Origin: Acidimicrobiia bacterium
GTDB taxonomy: Bacteria > Actinomycetota > Acidimicrobiia > Acidimicrobiales > AC-14
Direction: 5' to 3'
Length of the DNA: 64,000 nt
NCBI GenBank assembly: GCA_023264995.1
Contig: JAHFUR010000005.1
Location: 91,156 to 155,155, forward strand
Both the position numbers and the translations under genes were made by a program. Shown here one piece after another: positions 36,729-47,400 of this stretch. Position 1 is the first letter of the stretch. Every line of letters starts with the position of its first letter. Under the pieces are notes generated by a model. It was given only the letters and a program-made list of their open reading frames with translations. It was not told where the DNA came from and did not search any database.

Positions 36729-37547
36729 ATGGCACACGTCGGCGGCGCCCCTCTTTCTCTGTACTGGGCCGTCGCCCGGCGCTCGTTCCGGCGCTATTCC
36801 ACCTACCGGGGCGCCACCTTCGCCGGCGCCTTCACCAACACGGTGTTCGGGTTCATCCAGGCCTACGTACTCCTCGCCGTGTTCCGCCGGCGCGACACGA
36901 TCGGGGGCCTCGATGTCGTCGACGCGGTCACGTTCACCTTCGTCACCCAGGGCCTGCTGGCGATCGTGGCCGCGTTCGGCCCCCTGGAGCTGGCCGATCG
37001 GATCACCTCGGGCGACGTGGTCAGCGACCTCTACCGCCCCCTCGACCTTCAGTCGTGGTGGCTGGCGCAGGACATCGGCCGGGCTGGCTTCCAATTGATG
37101 TTCCGCGGGATCCCACCGTTCGCGGTCGGGGCGGTGGCGTTCCATTTGCGCCTGCCCGCCGGCCCGAGCGTCTGGGCCGGGTTCGCCGTCTCGCTCAGCC
37201 TGGCCCTTGCCGTCGGGTTCGCGTGGCGCTTCGCCATGTCCCTCAGTGCCTTCTGGCTGCTCGAAGTGCGCGGCCTGGTGCAGCTCATGGGACTGGTGTT
37301 CATGTTCTTCGCCGGGTTCATCCTCCCGCTGCCGTTCTTCCCTCCGGCCCTCCGCGACGTGGCCAACGTGCTCCCTTTCGCGGCCGTCGTCGAGCTCCCC
37401 GTGGAGGTCTTCCTGTCCAAGCACCGCGCCCTGCCCGACCTCCTCGGCGTGGTCGCCCACCAGGCCGCGTGGTTGGCCGTCCTCGTCGGCACCGGGCGGG
37501 TCGTCATGGTCAGGGCCTGGCGCCGAGTGGTCGTGCAGGGTGGTTGA
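36729..37547 (+). CDS. ABC-2 family transporter permease
   Basis: YWAVARRSFRRYSTYRGATFAGAFTNTVFGFIQAYVLLAVF...; multi-TM. Confidence 0.85.
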   Translation: MAHVGGAPLSLYWAVARRSFRRYSTYRGATFAGAFTNTVFGFIQAYVLLAVFRRRDTIGGLDVVDAVTFTFVTQGLLAIVAAFGPLELADRITSGDVVSDLYRPLDLQSWWLAQDIGRAGFQLMFRGIPPFAVGAVAFHLRLPAGPSVWAGFAVSLSLALAVGFAWRFAMSLSAFWLLEVRGLVQLMGLVFMFFAGFILPLPFFPPALRDVANVLPFAAVVELPVEVFLSKHRALPDLLGVVAHQAAWLAVLVGTGRVVMVRAWRRVVVQGG

Positions 37548-38367
37548 AACCCACGGCGGCCCGACCGTCGCGGAACAGGCCGTCATCTGGCGCCGGCTCG
37601 TCGGAGCAAGGATCCGGGCCGACTGGCAGTACCGGACCTCGTTCATCACGTTCATGGTGAGCCAGTTCGTGGCCGGCTTCCTCGACATCGTGGCGATCGT
37701 CATCCTGTTCTCCAACGTCGACCGGCTGGCCGGCTGGTCGGTGGCCGAAGTGGCCCTCCTGTACGGCACGTCGAACCTCTCCTTTGCGTTGAGCGACGTG
37801 TTCGTGAGCGAGGCGGAGTTTGCGGCTCACCACATCCGGGCCGGGTCCTTCGACCGGTTCCTGCTCCGGCCGGTCGGGCCGCTCCTCCTGCTCTGCGGCC
37901 AGGAATTCGCCCTCCGCCGAGCGGGCAAAGTGGTCCAATCGGTCCTGGTGCTGGCCGTCGCATTGACCCAGGTACCGGTGGACTGGGACCTCCCCAAAGC
38001 GGCGATGGTCGTGACTATGGTCGCCGTCGGCTTCGTGATCTTCGGCGGGCTCTGGGTCCTCACCTCGTCGATCGCCTTCTGGGCCGTCGAGGCTCGGGAG
38101 GTGGCCAACTCCGTGACCTATGGGGGGAACTTCGTGACGCACTACCCCCTGGAGATCTTCTCGGGCTGGCTCCGCCGGCTCGTGACCGTCGTGCCCCTGG
38201 CCTTCGTGAGCTACCAACCGACGTTGTGGGTGCTCGGGCGCCGCGACCCCCACGGCTCGCCGGCCTGGTTCGCCTTTGCCGGCCCCCTCGTCGCTCTTGC
38301 CACCGTGCTGGTCGCCCGCGCCGTCTGGTTCTCGGGCATCCGCCACTACCGCAGCACCGGGAGCTGA
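37540..38367 (+). CDS. ABC-2 family transporter permease
   Basis: RIRADWQYRTSFITFMVSQFVAGFLDIVAIVILF...HYPLEIFSGWLRRLVTVVPLAFVSYQP. Confidence 0.87.
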   Translation: MVETHGGPTVAEQAVIWRRLVGARIRADWQYRTSFITFMVSQFVAGFLDIVAIVILFSNVDRLAGWSVAEVALLYGTSNLSFALSDVFVSEAEFAAHHIRAGSFDRFLLRPVGPLLLLCGQEFALRRAGKVVQSVLVLAVALTQVPVDWDLPKAAMVVTMVAVGFVIFGGLWVLTSSIAFWAVEAREVANSVTYGGNFVTHYPLEIFSGWLRRLVTVVPLAFVSYQPTLWVLGRRDPHGSPAWFAFAGPLVALATVLVARAVWFSGIRHYRSTGS

Positions 38368-38368
38368 C

Positions 38369-39337
38369 GTGGGCCTGATCGAGCTGGACGGCGTCGAGCG
38401 GGACTTCGTCGTGCACCGGCGAGTGGGGCGGGTCCGCCGGCACCGGGACGTGGTCCGCGCCGTCGACGGAGTCTCGTTCACGGTCGAGGCGGGTGAAATG
38501 GTCGGCTACATCGGGCCGAACGGCGCCGGGAAGTCGACCACCATCAAGATGCTCACCGGCATCCTCGTGCCGACCGCGGGGTCGGTCAGGGTTGCCGGGC
38601 TCGACCCCCAGCGGTCGCGCACCGAGCTGGCCATGCGCATCGGCGTGGTGTTCGGCCAGCGCAACCAGCTGTGGTGGGACCTTCCCCTGCGCGACTCCTT
38701 CGAGCTCCTGCGCCATATGTACCGGGTACCCGCCGACCTCCACCGCCGCCGGCTGGCCGAGTTCGTCGAGCTGCTCGACCTCGGCTCCTTCCTCGACACC
38801 CCGGTACGCCAACTGTCCCTCGGACAGAAGATGCGGGGCGAGATCACCGCTGCGCTCCTGCACGGGCCGAGCATCCTCTACCTCGACGAGCCCACCATCG
38901 GCCTCGACGTGGTCTCCAAGAGCCGGGCCCGGGAGTTCCTGGCCCGGGTCAACCGCGAGCTCGGTGTGACGGTGGTCCTGACCACTCACGACCTCTCCGA
39001 CGTCGAGCGCCTCTGCTCCCGGTTGATGGTGATCGACCACGGGCGGGTGGTCTATGACGGCACGGTCGACGACCTGAAGGCCCGGCACGGCCAGTACCGG
39101 ACCCTTGTGGTCGACCTCGAAGGTCCCGCCGAGCCGCTTGTCGTGGACGGGGCGGAGGTCGTACGGGTCGACGGGCCCCGCCAATGGTTGCGGTTCCACC
39201 GCGATCGGACGACCGCGGCCCAGCTCATCGCCGCCATCGCGTCGACGACCGCCGTCGTCGACCTCACCATCGAGGAGCCGCTGATCGAGGATGTCATCGC
39301 CGGCGTCTACGTCGGCGGCGCGCCGGACCGGACGTAG
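38369..39337 (+). CDS. ABC transporter ATP-binding protein
   Basis: GYIGPNGAGKSTTIKMLTGILVPTAG...RQLSLGQKMRGEITAALLHGPSILYLDEPTIGLDVVSK. Confidence 0.95.
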   Translation: MGLIELDGVERDFVVHRRVGRVRRHRDVVRAVDGVSFTVEAGEMVGYIGPNGAGKSTTIKMLTGILVPTAGSVRVAGLDPQRSRTELAMRIGVVFGQRNQLWWDLPLRDSFELLRHMYRVPADLHRRRLAEFVELLDLGSFLDTPVRQLSLGQKMRGEITAALLHGPSILYLDEPTIGLDVVSKSRAREFLARVNRELGVTVVLTTHDLSDVERLCSRLMVIDHGRVVYDGTVDDLKARHGQYRTLVVDLEGPAEPLVVDGAEVVRVDGPRQWLRFHRDRTTAAQLIAAIASTTAVVDLTIEEPLIEDVIAGVYVGGAPDRT

Positions 39338-39375
39338 GCGGGTGGCGGTTGGCGGGTTCGACTACCGTCCGGGCC

Positions 39376-40209
39376 ATGGCACGCCGAGGCCTCCCGCGGG
39401 CGGGGGTTGCGCTGCTCGCCGGCGCTCTGCTCGTCTCCTGCCGAGGGTCGTCGGGCTCGTCCGGTCCGGGAGACGCCGACACGGCGGTCACCACCCCAGG
39501 CCCCGACTCCGCCGACTGCCCGGCCCGCAACCACCTGGCTGCCGAGTTCAACGGCCGCCAGCGCATCGGGGTCGAGATGCCGGTGGACTACGCGTTCCTC
39601 GAGACGCGTCCCGGCGGCTGCGTCCCGTTGCGGTTCAACCCCTGCGAGCCGGTCCACTACGTGGTGAACAGCGCCCTCGCCCCGCCGGGTGCGCTCGACG
39701 ACCTGCAGGAGGCCATCCACCGGGTGGAGGCGGCCACCGGGCTGACCTTCGTCAACGACGGGCCCACCGACGAGCCGGCCACGATGAACCGTCCGGCCGC
39801 CCAGGTGCCGCGCTACGGGAAGCGCTGGGCGCCGATCCTGATCGTCTGGGACCACGGTGCCCAGTACCGGATGGAACCCACCAACCCGGCCGGCGGCCAG
39901 TCGGTGCCGGTGGACGGCGTGCGGGTCAGCGGCGTGCTCATCATCAACGTCGACGCCACCGCCCAGGACCACGGCCGGTCCCGGCCGGCCAACGGGTTCG
40001 GCGAAGGGGCCACGTGGGGCCGGGTCTTCATCCACGAGCTGGCCCACATCGTCGGGCTCGGCCACGTGGCCCGCTCCGACGAGATCCTGTTCCCCGAGCT
40101 GGGGGTCCAGCAGGGGGAGGCCGTGTTCCACGCCGGCGACCTCATCGGCCTGCGCATCCTGGGCAAGGAGTCGGGGTGCCTCACCACCCCGGACCCGCCG
40201 ACGCGCTGA
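39376..40209 (+). CDS. Metzincin-type (matrixin-like) zinc metalloprotease lipoprotein
   Basis: Lipobox GALLVSCRG; HELAHIVGLGH (HExxHxxGxxH). Confidence 0.87.
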   Translation: MARRGLPRAGVALLAGALLVSCRGSSGSSGPGDADTAVTTPGPDSADCPARNHLAAEFNGRQRIGVEMPVDYAFLETRPGGCVPLRFNPCEPVHYVVNSALAPPGALDDLQEAIHRVEAATGLTFVNDGPTDEPATMNRPAAQVPRYGKRWAPILIVWDHGAQYRMEPTNPAGGQSVPVDGVRVSGVLIINVDATAQDHGRSRPANGFGEGATWGRVFIHELAHIVGLGHVARSDEILFPELGVQQGEAVFHAGDLIGLRILGKESGCLTTPDPPTR

Positions 40210-40219
40210 CCGGCCTGGG

Positions 40220-40654
40220 TCAGCCCGACCAGCGGTAGACGTTGGTGTCGCGCTCGACGAAGCCGAGGCGGCGGTAGAGCCGGTTGGCCGCCTCCCGCGT
40301 GGGCCGGGAGGTCAGGTCGACCGTGCGGGCGCCGGCGGCCGAGGCCCGGTTGAGCGCCTCCCGGCACAGGATCTCCGCCACCCCCCGGCCGCGCGAACCC
40401 TCGTCGACCACCACGTCCTCGATCCAGGCCCGGAGCCCGGTCGGGATCCGGAACAGCACCAGGGTGAGGCTGCCGATCAGGCCCTTCTCGTCGTCACGGG
40501 CCATGAGCAGCACCGTCGCCGGCGACCGCACCATCTCGGCCAGCACCTGCCCGCTCGGCGCCGGCGCCGAGCGCGACAGCTGGGGGGTGAGCAGCCGGAA
40601 GGCGGCCACCAGCTCGGGCGTGACCGCCTTGGCCTCCTCGACGAGAACGGTCAC
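40220..40654 (-). CDS. GNAT-family N-acetyltransferase
   Basis: AWIEDVVVDEGSRGRGVAEILCREALNRASAAGARTVDLTSRPTREAANRLYRRLGFVERDTNVYRW. Confidence 0.93.
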   Translation of the reverse strand: MTVLVEEAKAVTPELVAAFRLLTPQLSRSAPAPSGQVLAEMVRSPATVLLMARDDEKGLIGSLTLVLFRIPTGLRAWIEDVVVDEGSRGRGVAEILCREALNRASAAGARTVDLTSRPTREAANRLYRRLGFVERDTNVYRWSG

Positions 40655-40721
40655 TGGGACGCGCTCCCGAGGGGAGTGCGTCCCAGTGCATGCTCGATGG
40701 TCGGGCCTCCGGGGCCGGCCA

Positions 40722-42266
40722 CTACAGCTCGGGCACCGGCACGGGCGGCGGCGGGCCGGCGTAGTGGGCGCTCGGCCGGATCAGCCGGTTGTCGGCAGCC
40801 TGCTCGAGGATGTGAGCCGTCCAGCCGATCACCCGGCTGGACGTGAACGTGGGCGTGAAGAGGGTGCGGGGCAGGCCCACCTTGTCCATGACCACGCCGG
40901 CGTAGAACTCCACGTTGGCGTACAGGTTGCGGCCCGGCTTGAGCTCGGCCAGCACGTCGACCACCGTCTTCTCGACCTGCTTGGCGAAGTCGACCATGTC
41001 GCCGCCCAGGCGCTCGGCCACGCCGCGGAGCATCAGCGAGCGGGGGTCGTCGGTCTTGTAGATGCGGTGGCCGAAGCCCATGATCCGCTCGCCCTTCATG
41101 ACCGAGTTGCGGATCCACTCCTCGGCCTTGTCGGGCGTGCCGATGGCGTCGAGCATGTCGAGCGCCCGGCTGGGGGCGCCACCGTGCAGCGGCCCGGAGA
41201 GGGCCCCGATGGCGCCGACCACGGCCGAGCCCAGGTCGGCGCCGGTGGAGGTGATGACCCGGGCGGTGAAGGTCGACGAGTTGAACCCGTGGTCGGTGGT
41301 CGAGATCAGGTACTGCTCGATGGCCCGGGCATGCCCGGGCTCGGGGACCTCCCCCGTGAGCATGTACAGGTAGTTGGCCGCGTAGGCCAGGTCGGGGTGG
41401 GGGTCGATGGGGTCGAGCCCCTGGTTCAGCCGGTACAGCGCCATGATCAGCGTCGGCATGACCGCGCTGGTCTGCATGGCGTTGGCCCGCAGCGTCACCT
41501 TGTCGATATCCAGCCACGACCTGAAGTCGAGGGCGTAGGCCAGCAGCGAGTAGGCCGTACGCAGCGCGTCGAGGGGCACGAAGTGGTCGCCGGCGGTGGC
41601 GATGGCGGGCAACAGGCCCTTCACCGCCGGTGGGATGGTGCGCAGCGACCGGATCTCCTCGGCGAAGGTCTCCCGCTCGGCCGGGGTCGGGAGGTGGCCC
41701 TCGTAGAGCAGGTGCCACACGTCTTCCAGCGACCGCTTCTCGGCCAGCTCGACGGCGTTGTACTGGCGGTAGTGGTAGAAGCCCTCCTGGCCCCGAACGT
41801 CGCCCACCTCGGTCTCGGCGACGACCACCCCTTCAAGGCCACGCCGGGCCTCGATGGCCCCCGGGTGCTCGATGCGCAGGACCTGGGCCAGCTTCAGCAT
41901 GTCGCGGATCGACACCACGCCGACCAGCGCCCCGGCGTCGACGACGGGCAGGTGGCGGTAGCCGTGGGCGTTGAGGCTGTCGAACGCGGCGAGGACCTCG
42001 TCGTTGGGGCCCACCGTGTTGGCATTGGGCGTCATCCAGTCCGACACCCTGGCCGTCGACAGGTCGGCGCCGGCCGCGCCGGCCCGGACCAGGTCGCGCT
42101 CGGTGAGGATGGCCACCGGGGTGCCGGGGTCGACGACGACGATCGAGCCGACACCCCGCTCGATCATGCGGGCCGACGCCTTCGCCAAAGGGTCCGACGC
42201 CGAAGCTGTCAGGACATCCGTGGTCATGACCTCGGCGACCGTGCGTACCTTGGCTCCGTCAGCCAT
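40722..42266 (-). CDS. Citrate synthase-like protein with N-terminal tandem CBS domains
   Basis: CBS pair VAEVMTTDVLTASASDPLAKASARMIERGVGSIVVVD...SDWMTPNANTVGPNDEVLAAFDSLNAHGYRHLPVVD, then citrate synthase VWHLLYEGHLPT...LHGGAPSRAL...MGFGHRIYKTDDPRS. Confidence 0.9.
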   Translation of the reverse strand: MADGAKVRTVAEVMTTDVLTASASDPLAKASARMIERGVGSIVVVDPGTPVAILTERDLVRAGAAGADLSTARVSDWMTPNANTVGPNDEVLAAFDSLNAHGYRHLPVVDAGALVGVVSIRDMLKLAQVLRIEHPGAIEARRGLEGVVVAETEVGDVRGQEGFYHYRQYNAVELAEKRSLEDVWHLLYEGHLPTPAERETFAEEIRSLRTIPPAVKGLLPAIATAGDHFVPLDALRTAYSLLAYALDFRSWLDIDKVTLRANAMQTSAVMPTLIMALYRLNQGLDPIDPHPDLAYAANYLYMLTGEVPEPGHARAIEQYLISTTDHGFNSSTFTARVITSTGADLGSAVVGAIGALSGPLHGGAPSRALDMLDAIGTPDKAEEWIRNSVMKGERIMGFGHRIYKTDDPRSLMLRGVAERLGGDMVDFAKQVEKTVVDVLAELKPGRNLYANVEFYAGVVMDKVGLPRTLFTPTFTSSRVIGWTAHILEQAADNRLIRPSAHYAGPPPPVPVPEL

Positions 42267-43518
42267 CCGTCCTCCTCGTTTCAGCCACGGCATCGTACCG
42301 GGCCAGTTCGGGGACGAGCCGAAGGAGGGCAACGACGCCCAGGATGCACGCCAGCCCGCCCGAGACAACCGAGAACCGGGCCGACGTCAAGGCGGCCACC
42401 GCGCCGGCCTCGGCGTCGCCCAGTTGGGGGCCACCGGTGACCACGGCGATGTGCACCGACGTCAGCCGGCCCCGCAGCCCGTCGGGCACGGAGAGCTGCA
42501 GGATGGTGTTGCGGAACACCGCGGAGATGACGTCCGCCGCGCCGGCGAGCGCCAGCATGGCCAACCCGAGCGGGAGCCAGGGGACCAGGCCGAACGCGGC
42601 GATCGCCCCGCCCCACACGAGCACGGCGACGATCACCGCCCGGCCCTGGTGGCGGACCCGGCCCACCCATCCGGTGAAGAGCGCGCCCAGCAGCGCGCCG
42701 GCGCCGGGCGCGGCGTAGAGCAGGCCGACGGTGACGGCGCCACCGCCGAAGAAGCCGGTGCCCAGGGCGGGGAACAGGGCTCGGGGCATGCCGAAGACCA
42801 TGGCGTCGATGTCGATCAGGAAGGTGCTGACGAGCAGGCGCCGGCCCTTGAGGTACCGGAGGCCCTCGCCGATCGAGGCCAGGCTGGCCCGGGTGCCGCC
42901 CCCTTCTGGCGGCTGTGGGGCGATCATCGTCAGCGCCACCACCGCCGCCGTGAAGCTGGCCACGTCGACCCAGTACGCCGCGGCCAGGCTGACCTGGCTG
43001 ATGACGACGCCGGCCAGGGCCGGGCCGAGCACCTGGCCGATCTGGAACTGGATCTGGGCCAGTGCGGCGGCCGACGGGTACAGCTCCCGCCCGACGAGCC
43101 GGGGGATCGTGGCGTTCCGCGCCGGCAGGTCCACGCCCGCCAGGCCGGCCGAAAGGGCGGCCAGGACGTAGATCGGCCAGAGCCGGGGCGACGACGAGCC
43201 GGCGTTCAGGGCCAGGCCGGCGCTGGTACTGGCCGACAGCACCTGGGTGACGAGGAGGAGCTTGCGCCGGTCCACCGCGTCGGCGATGGCCCCGCCCGCC
43301 AGCGAGAGGGTGACGAGCGGCACGACTGTGGCCAGCCCGACCATGCCCACGGCCAGCGACGACCTGGTGATCGTGAACACCTGGAACGGGATGGCGACGA
43401 CGGTGAGCTGCCGCCCGAGGTACGACACGCCTGAGCCGGCGAAAAGGAGCCGGTAGTCGCGTGAGACGCGCAACGGGGTCAGGTCGGCCAGCAGCCGGCG
43501 GCGGGGCTCAGCCGGCAC
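42259..43518 (-). CDS. MFS transporter
   Basis: LRVSRDYRLLFAGSGVSYLGRQLTVVAIPFQVFTITRSSLAVGMVGLATVVPLVTLSLAGGAIADAVDRRK. Confidence 0.92.
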   Translation of the reverse strand: MPAEPRRRLLADLTPLRVSRDYRLLFAGSGVSYLGRQLTVVAIPFQVFTITRSSLAVGMVGLATVVPLVTLSLAGGAIADAVDRRKLLLVTQVLSASTSAGLALNAGSSSPRLWPIYVLAALSAGLAGVDLPARNATIPRLVGRELYPSAAALAQIQFQIGQVLGPALAGVVISQVSLAAAYWVDVASFTAAVVALTMIAPQPPEGGGTRASLASIGEGLRYLKGRRLLVSTFLIDIDAMVFGMPRALFPALGTGFFGGGAVTVGLLYAAPGAGALLGALFTGWVGRVRHQGRAVIVAVLVWGGAIAAFGLVPWLPLGLAMLALAGAADVISAVFRNTILQLSVPDGLRGRLTSVHIAVVTGGPQLGDAEAGAVAALTSARFSVVSGGLACILGVVALLRLVPELARYDAVAETRRTDG

Positions 43519-43583
43519 GGGCGTCGCAGCTCACGCCGCATCCTTGCAGGACCGGAACGACCGACGAGCCCGACCCACCGCAG

Positions 43584-43629
43584 CGTTTGGTCAATCGGGG
43601 CCGCCATTTCGCCTCCGATTGACCAAACG
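43584..43629 (-). repeat. 46-bp hairpin element copy B (perfect 15-bp stem, 16-nt loop)
   Basis: CGTTTGGTCAATCGG-GGCCGCCATTTCGCCT-CCGATTGACCAAACG; intergenic. Confidence 0.88.
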
Positions 43630-43653
43630 GTCGGGGGCGCCGACCCGCGCCCG

Positions 43654-44406
43654 TCAGCCCGGCTGGCAGGCCGGGCACCAGTAGGCGACGCGCGACTGCT
43701 CGCCCTGGCCGAGCGACCGCACCGTCGTGGCGCACCGGAGGCACGGGCGGCCGGCACGCCGGTAGACCCACCGCGCCGGGCGACCGGTGGACGGCGCCAG
43801 GCTTTGCCTCATGATCCGGCTCGCGGTCGAGACCAGGGCGTCGAGCTCGCCATCGGTGAGCGCGGACACGGCGGCCCAGGGACTGCGGCCCTCCAGGAAC
43901 AGGGCCTCACAGCGCCAGATGTTCCCGATGCCCGCCACGATGCGCTGGTCGAGCAGGAGCTCGCCGAGCGCCGTCGCCGGCGGTCGCTGCCGGGCCCGCC
44001 GGCGGACGTCGGCCAGGTCGAGCGGCTGCACGAGGATGTCGGGGCCGAGGCCGGCCAGCGACGGGTGGCGGTGCTCGCCTCCCGGCCCGAGCAGCTCGAC
44101 GACCGGGGCGTTGAAGCAGACCGCCAGCCGCCGACCACAGGTCAACGTCACCCGGGCCTGGCTCGCCGGGCGCTGCCAGCGGTCGCCGGCGCTGTAGACG
44201 TGCCACGACCCGGTCATGCGCAAGTGGGTGTGGAGGACGTGACCAGAGCCGAACCGGATGAGCAGGTGCTTGCCGTTGGCGTCGACCCGCTCGACGGTGC
44301 GCCCGACCATCGGTGCGGCCGCCGCCGTCGCCGCGGTGACCTCGCGGCCGGCCAACCAGGTCTGGAGCGTGGCCGCGGTGCGGAGGAGAACGTCGCCTTC
44401 AGGCAC
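43654..44406 (-). CDS. Fpg/Nei-family DNA glycosylase (Nei2-like)
   Basis: MPEGDVLLRTAATLQTWLAG; DQRIVAGIGNIWRCEALF; C-terminal zinc finger CLRCATTVRSLGQGEQSRVAYWCPAC. Confidence 0.94.
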   Translation of the reverse strand: MPEGDVLLRTAATLQTWLAGREVTAATAAAAPMVGRTVERVDANGKHLLIRFGSGHVLHTHLRMTGSWHVYSAGDRWQRPASQARVTLTCGRRLAVCFNAPVVELLGPGGEHRHPSLAGLGPDILVQPLDLADVRRRARQRPPATALGELLLDQRIVAGIGNIWRCEALFLEGRSPWAAVSALTDGELDALVSTASRIMRQSLAPSTGRPARWVYRRAGRPCLRCATTVRSLGQGEQSRVAYWCPACQPG

Positions 44407-47400
44407 CGTACCGGACGAGGCCCTTCGGCGACGGGACGAACCCGGCCGCCCGGAGGACGGGCCCGAGCTCGGCGTCGAAGCGTTCGACGCTCAGCCGGCG
44501 CACCCGGCCGCTGCTGGCCAGGCTGCTCAAGGCGGCGACGGCGCCGTCCTCCCACGTGCCGTCGAACCCGCGGAGGGCGACGAGCCCCTTGGCCCCCTTC
44601 TCCACGTAGAGGCAGGGCAGGCCGTCGAGGAGGACGACGTAGGCGCCGGCCACTCGCCGGGGGCCGCTCACGGGCCATGGGAGCGACAGCCCGTAGACGT
44701 TGGCCGGGTCGGTGGCGGCCAGGACGAGCGGGCCTTTCCCACCGTCGCGCCGGTCGGCGCGGAGACGGTCGACAGCGCCGGGCAGGGCGAACTGGGCGCC
44801 GCCCAGCCCGGCCACGAAGTAGCCCCTCCGGCACCGGCCGGTCTCCTCCATGGCCCGCAGCACCGGGTAGACGCCGGCGAACCCGCCGGCGTGGCCCTCG
44901 GCCCGCACCGCCTCCCGAGTGAGCACGCCGTGCCGGTCGAGCAGCGCGGTGGCCAGGGCATGGCCCCGGGCCGTGGCCCCCACCTCGTCGACGGGAAGGT
45001 CGGCGTCGACCAGCGACCACCGGCCCTGGGCCCGCGGCGGGCCGAGCACGGTCAGCGACCCCACCCGGGGCCGGCCGGTGCGCGCGGCCGGGCCACAGGA
45101 CCGGCTGCCGGCGCCGCCGGCAAACGCCCGCAGGGCGGCGAAGGAGTCGTTGGTCACCTCGCCGGCCCACACCAGGTCCCAGAGGGCGTCGAGCGACGCC
45201 GTGTCGTCACCGCCGGCCAGCTCCCGGAAGAACGACGCGCCCCGCCGGCCCAAGAACTCCCGCAGCCGGTCGTGCTCGGGGCCGTCGGGCCGGTCTCCGA
45301 CCGGCAGCGGGCGCAGCAGGGCGGCGTGGCCGCGCAGGAAAAGGGTGACCTTGCCGTCGTCGCGGCCCAGCGGGCCGGCGCCCATCCACACCACCTCACC
45401 CGCCGCCGCCAGCTCGTCGAGCAGGCGGGGCGAGTAATCGGCCATGCGGGCCGGGAGCACGTCGCGCTCCAGGACAGACGCAGGGACGGCCACGCCCTGG
45501 AGCTGGCGGACCACCTCGAACAGCCGGTCGAGGCCACGGGCCTCGCTGCCCACGCCCTGCCATGCGGGCAGGAACCCGGCCAGGGCGCCGGCGTCGACCG
45601 GCTCGACCTCCCGGCGCAGGGCGGCCAGCGACCGCTGGCGCAGCTGACGAAGGACCTCAGGGTCGCACCACTCCCGACCGCTGCCGCCGGGGCGGAACTC
45701 GCCCCGGAGCACGACGCCGGCGTCGGCCCGGGCCGCCAGCAACGGCTCCACCACCCCGGCCGGGAGGCCGAACCGTCGCGCCGGCTCCTCGGTCCGGAAC
45801 GGCCCGTGGGTGCGGGCGAACCGGCCGAGCAGCGCGCCGAGGGGATCGTCGACCGGCGCCAGGAACACCTCGGGGAGCCCGGCCGGCGGCTGGATGCCGA
45901 GGGCGTCGCGGTAGCGGCCGGCGTCGTCGGCGGCGATGAGCCGGACCTCGCCGGCCAGCCGGACCTCCACCGCCCGCCGCTCGGCGAGCAGCGCCGGCGC
46001 GAAGTCAGCTGTGGACCGGGCGCGCAGCTCCGCTCCGGTGAGGTCGCCGAGCCGGCGGAGCAGATCGTGGGCCTCGTCGGCGTCGCGCGCCCACCACCGC
46101 TCTTCGAGGGCCTGGAGGTTGGCTTCGAGGGCCTCCAATGCCTCCGGGTGGATCAGCTCCCGCAGCTCCTCGGCGCCGAGCAGCTCGGCCAGCATGGTCC
46201 GGTCGAGGGTGAGGGCCTGGGCCCGCCGCTCGGCCAGCGGGGCGTCGCCCTCGTAGAGGAAGTTGGCCACGTACTGGAAGGCCAGCGACTGGGCGAAGGG
46301 CGACGGCGACGCCGTGTCGACGGAGACCACTCGCACGGTGCGGGCCCGGATGGCCGTCATCAGGTCGGTGAGCGCCGGCAGGTCGAAGACGTCACGCAGG
46401 CACTCGCGGTAGGTCTCGAGCAGGATCGGGAAGTCGCCGTGGCGGGAGGCGACGGCCAGCAGGTCGGCAGCCCGCTGGCGCTGCTGCCACAGCGGCGTGC
46501 GGGACCCGGGCCGCCGGCGAGGCAGCAGCAGGGCCCGGGCCGCGTTCTCCCGGAAGCGGGCCGCGAAGAGGGCCGAGTTGGCCAGCTCCCCCACGACCAG
46601 GGCCTCGATCTCCTCGGGCTCGAGGAGTACCGAGCTGATCGGCGGGGACTCGTCGGCCTCGGGCAGGCGGAGCACGATGCCTTCGTCGCTCCACATGGTC
46701 TGCACCTCGACGGCGAGGCGGTCGCGGCAGCGGGCCTCGATGGCCAGGGCCCAGGGCGCGTGCACCCGGCCGCCCAGGGGCGAGAGCACGCAGATGCGCC
46801 AGTCGCCCAGCTCGTCACGGAAGCGCTCGACCACGATCTGGCGGTCGGTGGGGAGGGCGCCGCCCGTGGCCAGGCGCTCCTCGGCCAGGTAGGCCCGCAG
46901 GTTGGAGAGGGCCAGTGGGTCGAGGGAGCACTCATCGACCAGCTTCTGGTCGGACCACCCGTCGACCACCCGCAGGAAGGCGCCGATGGCCCGGCCCAGC
47001 TCGGCCGGGCGCCCCAGCCCGTCACCGTGCCAGAACGGCATCTTCCCGGGCTGGCCTGGCGCCGGCGTGACGACGACCCGGTCACGGGTGATCTCCTCGA
47101 TGCGCCATGTGGTGGCCCCGAGCAGGAAGGTCTCCCCCACCCGGCTCTCGTAGACCATCTCCTCGTCGAGCTCGCCGACCCGGTTGCCCTCGGGGGTGAA
47201 GACGCCGTACAGGCCCCGGTCGGGGATCGTGCCGCCACTGACCACCGCCAGCATCCGGGCGCCGGCCCGTGGCCGCAGCATGCCGGTGGCCCGGTCCCAC
47301 ACGATGCGGGGCCGCAGCTCGGCGAACTCGTCCGAGGGGTAGCGGCCGGCCAGCATGTCGAGCACGTTCTCGAGGAGCGCCGGCGAGCAGTCGGCGAACG

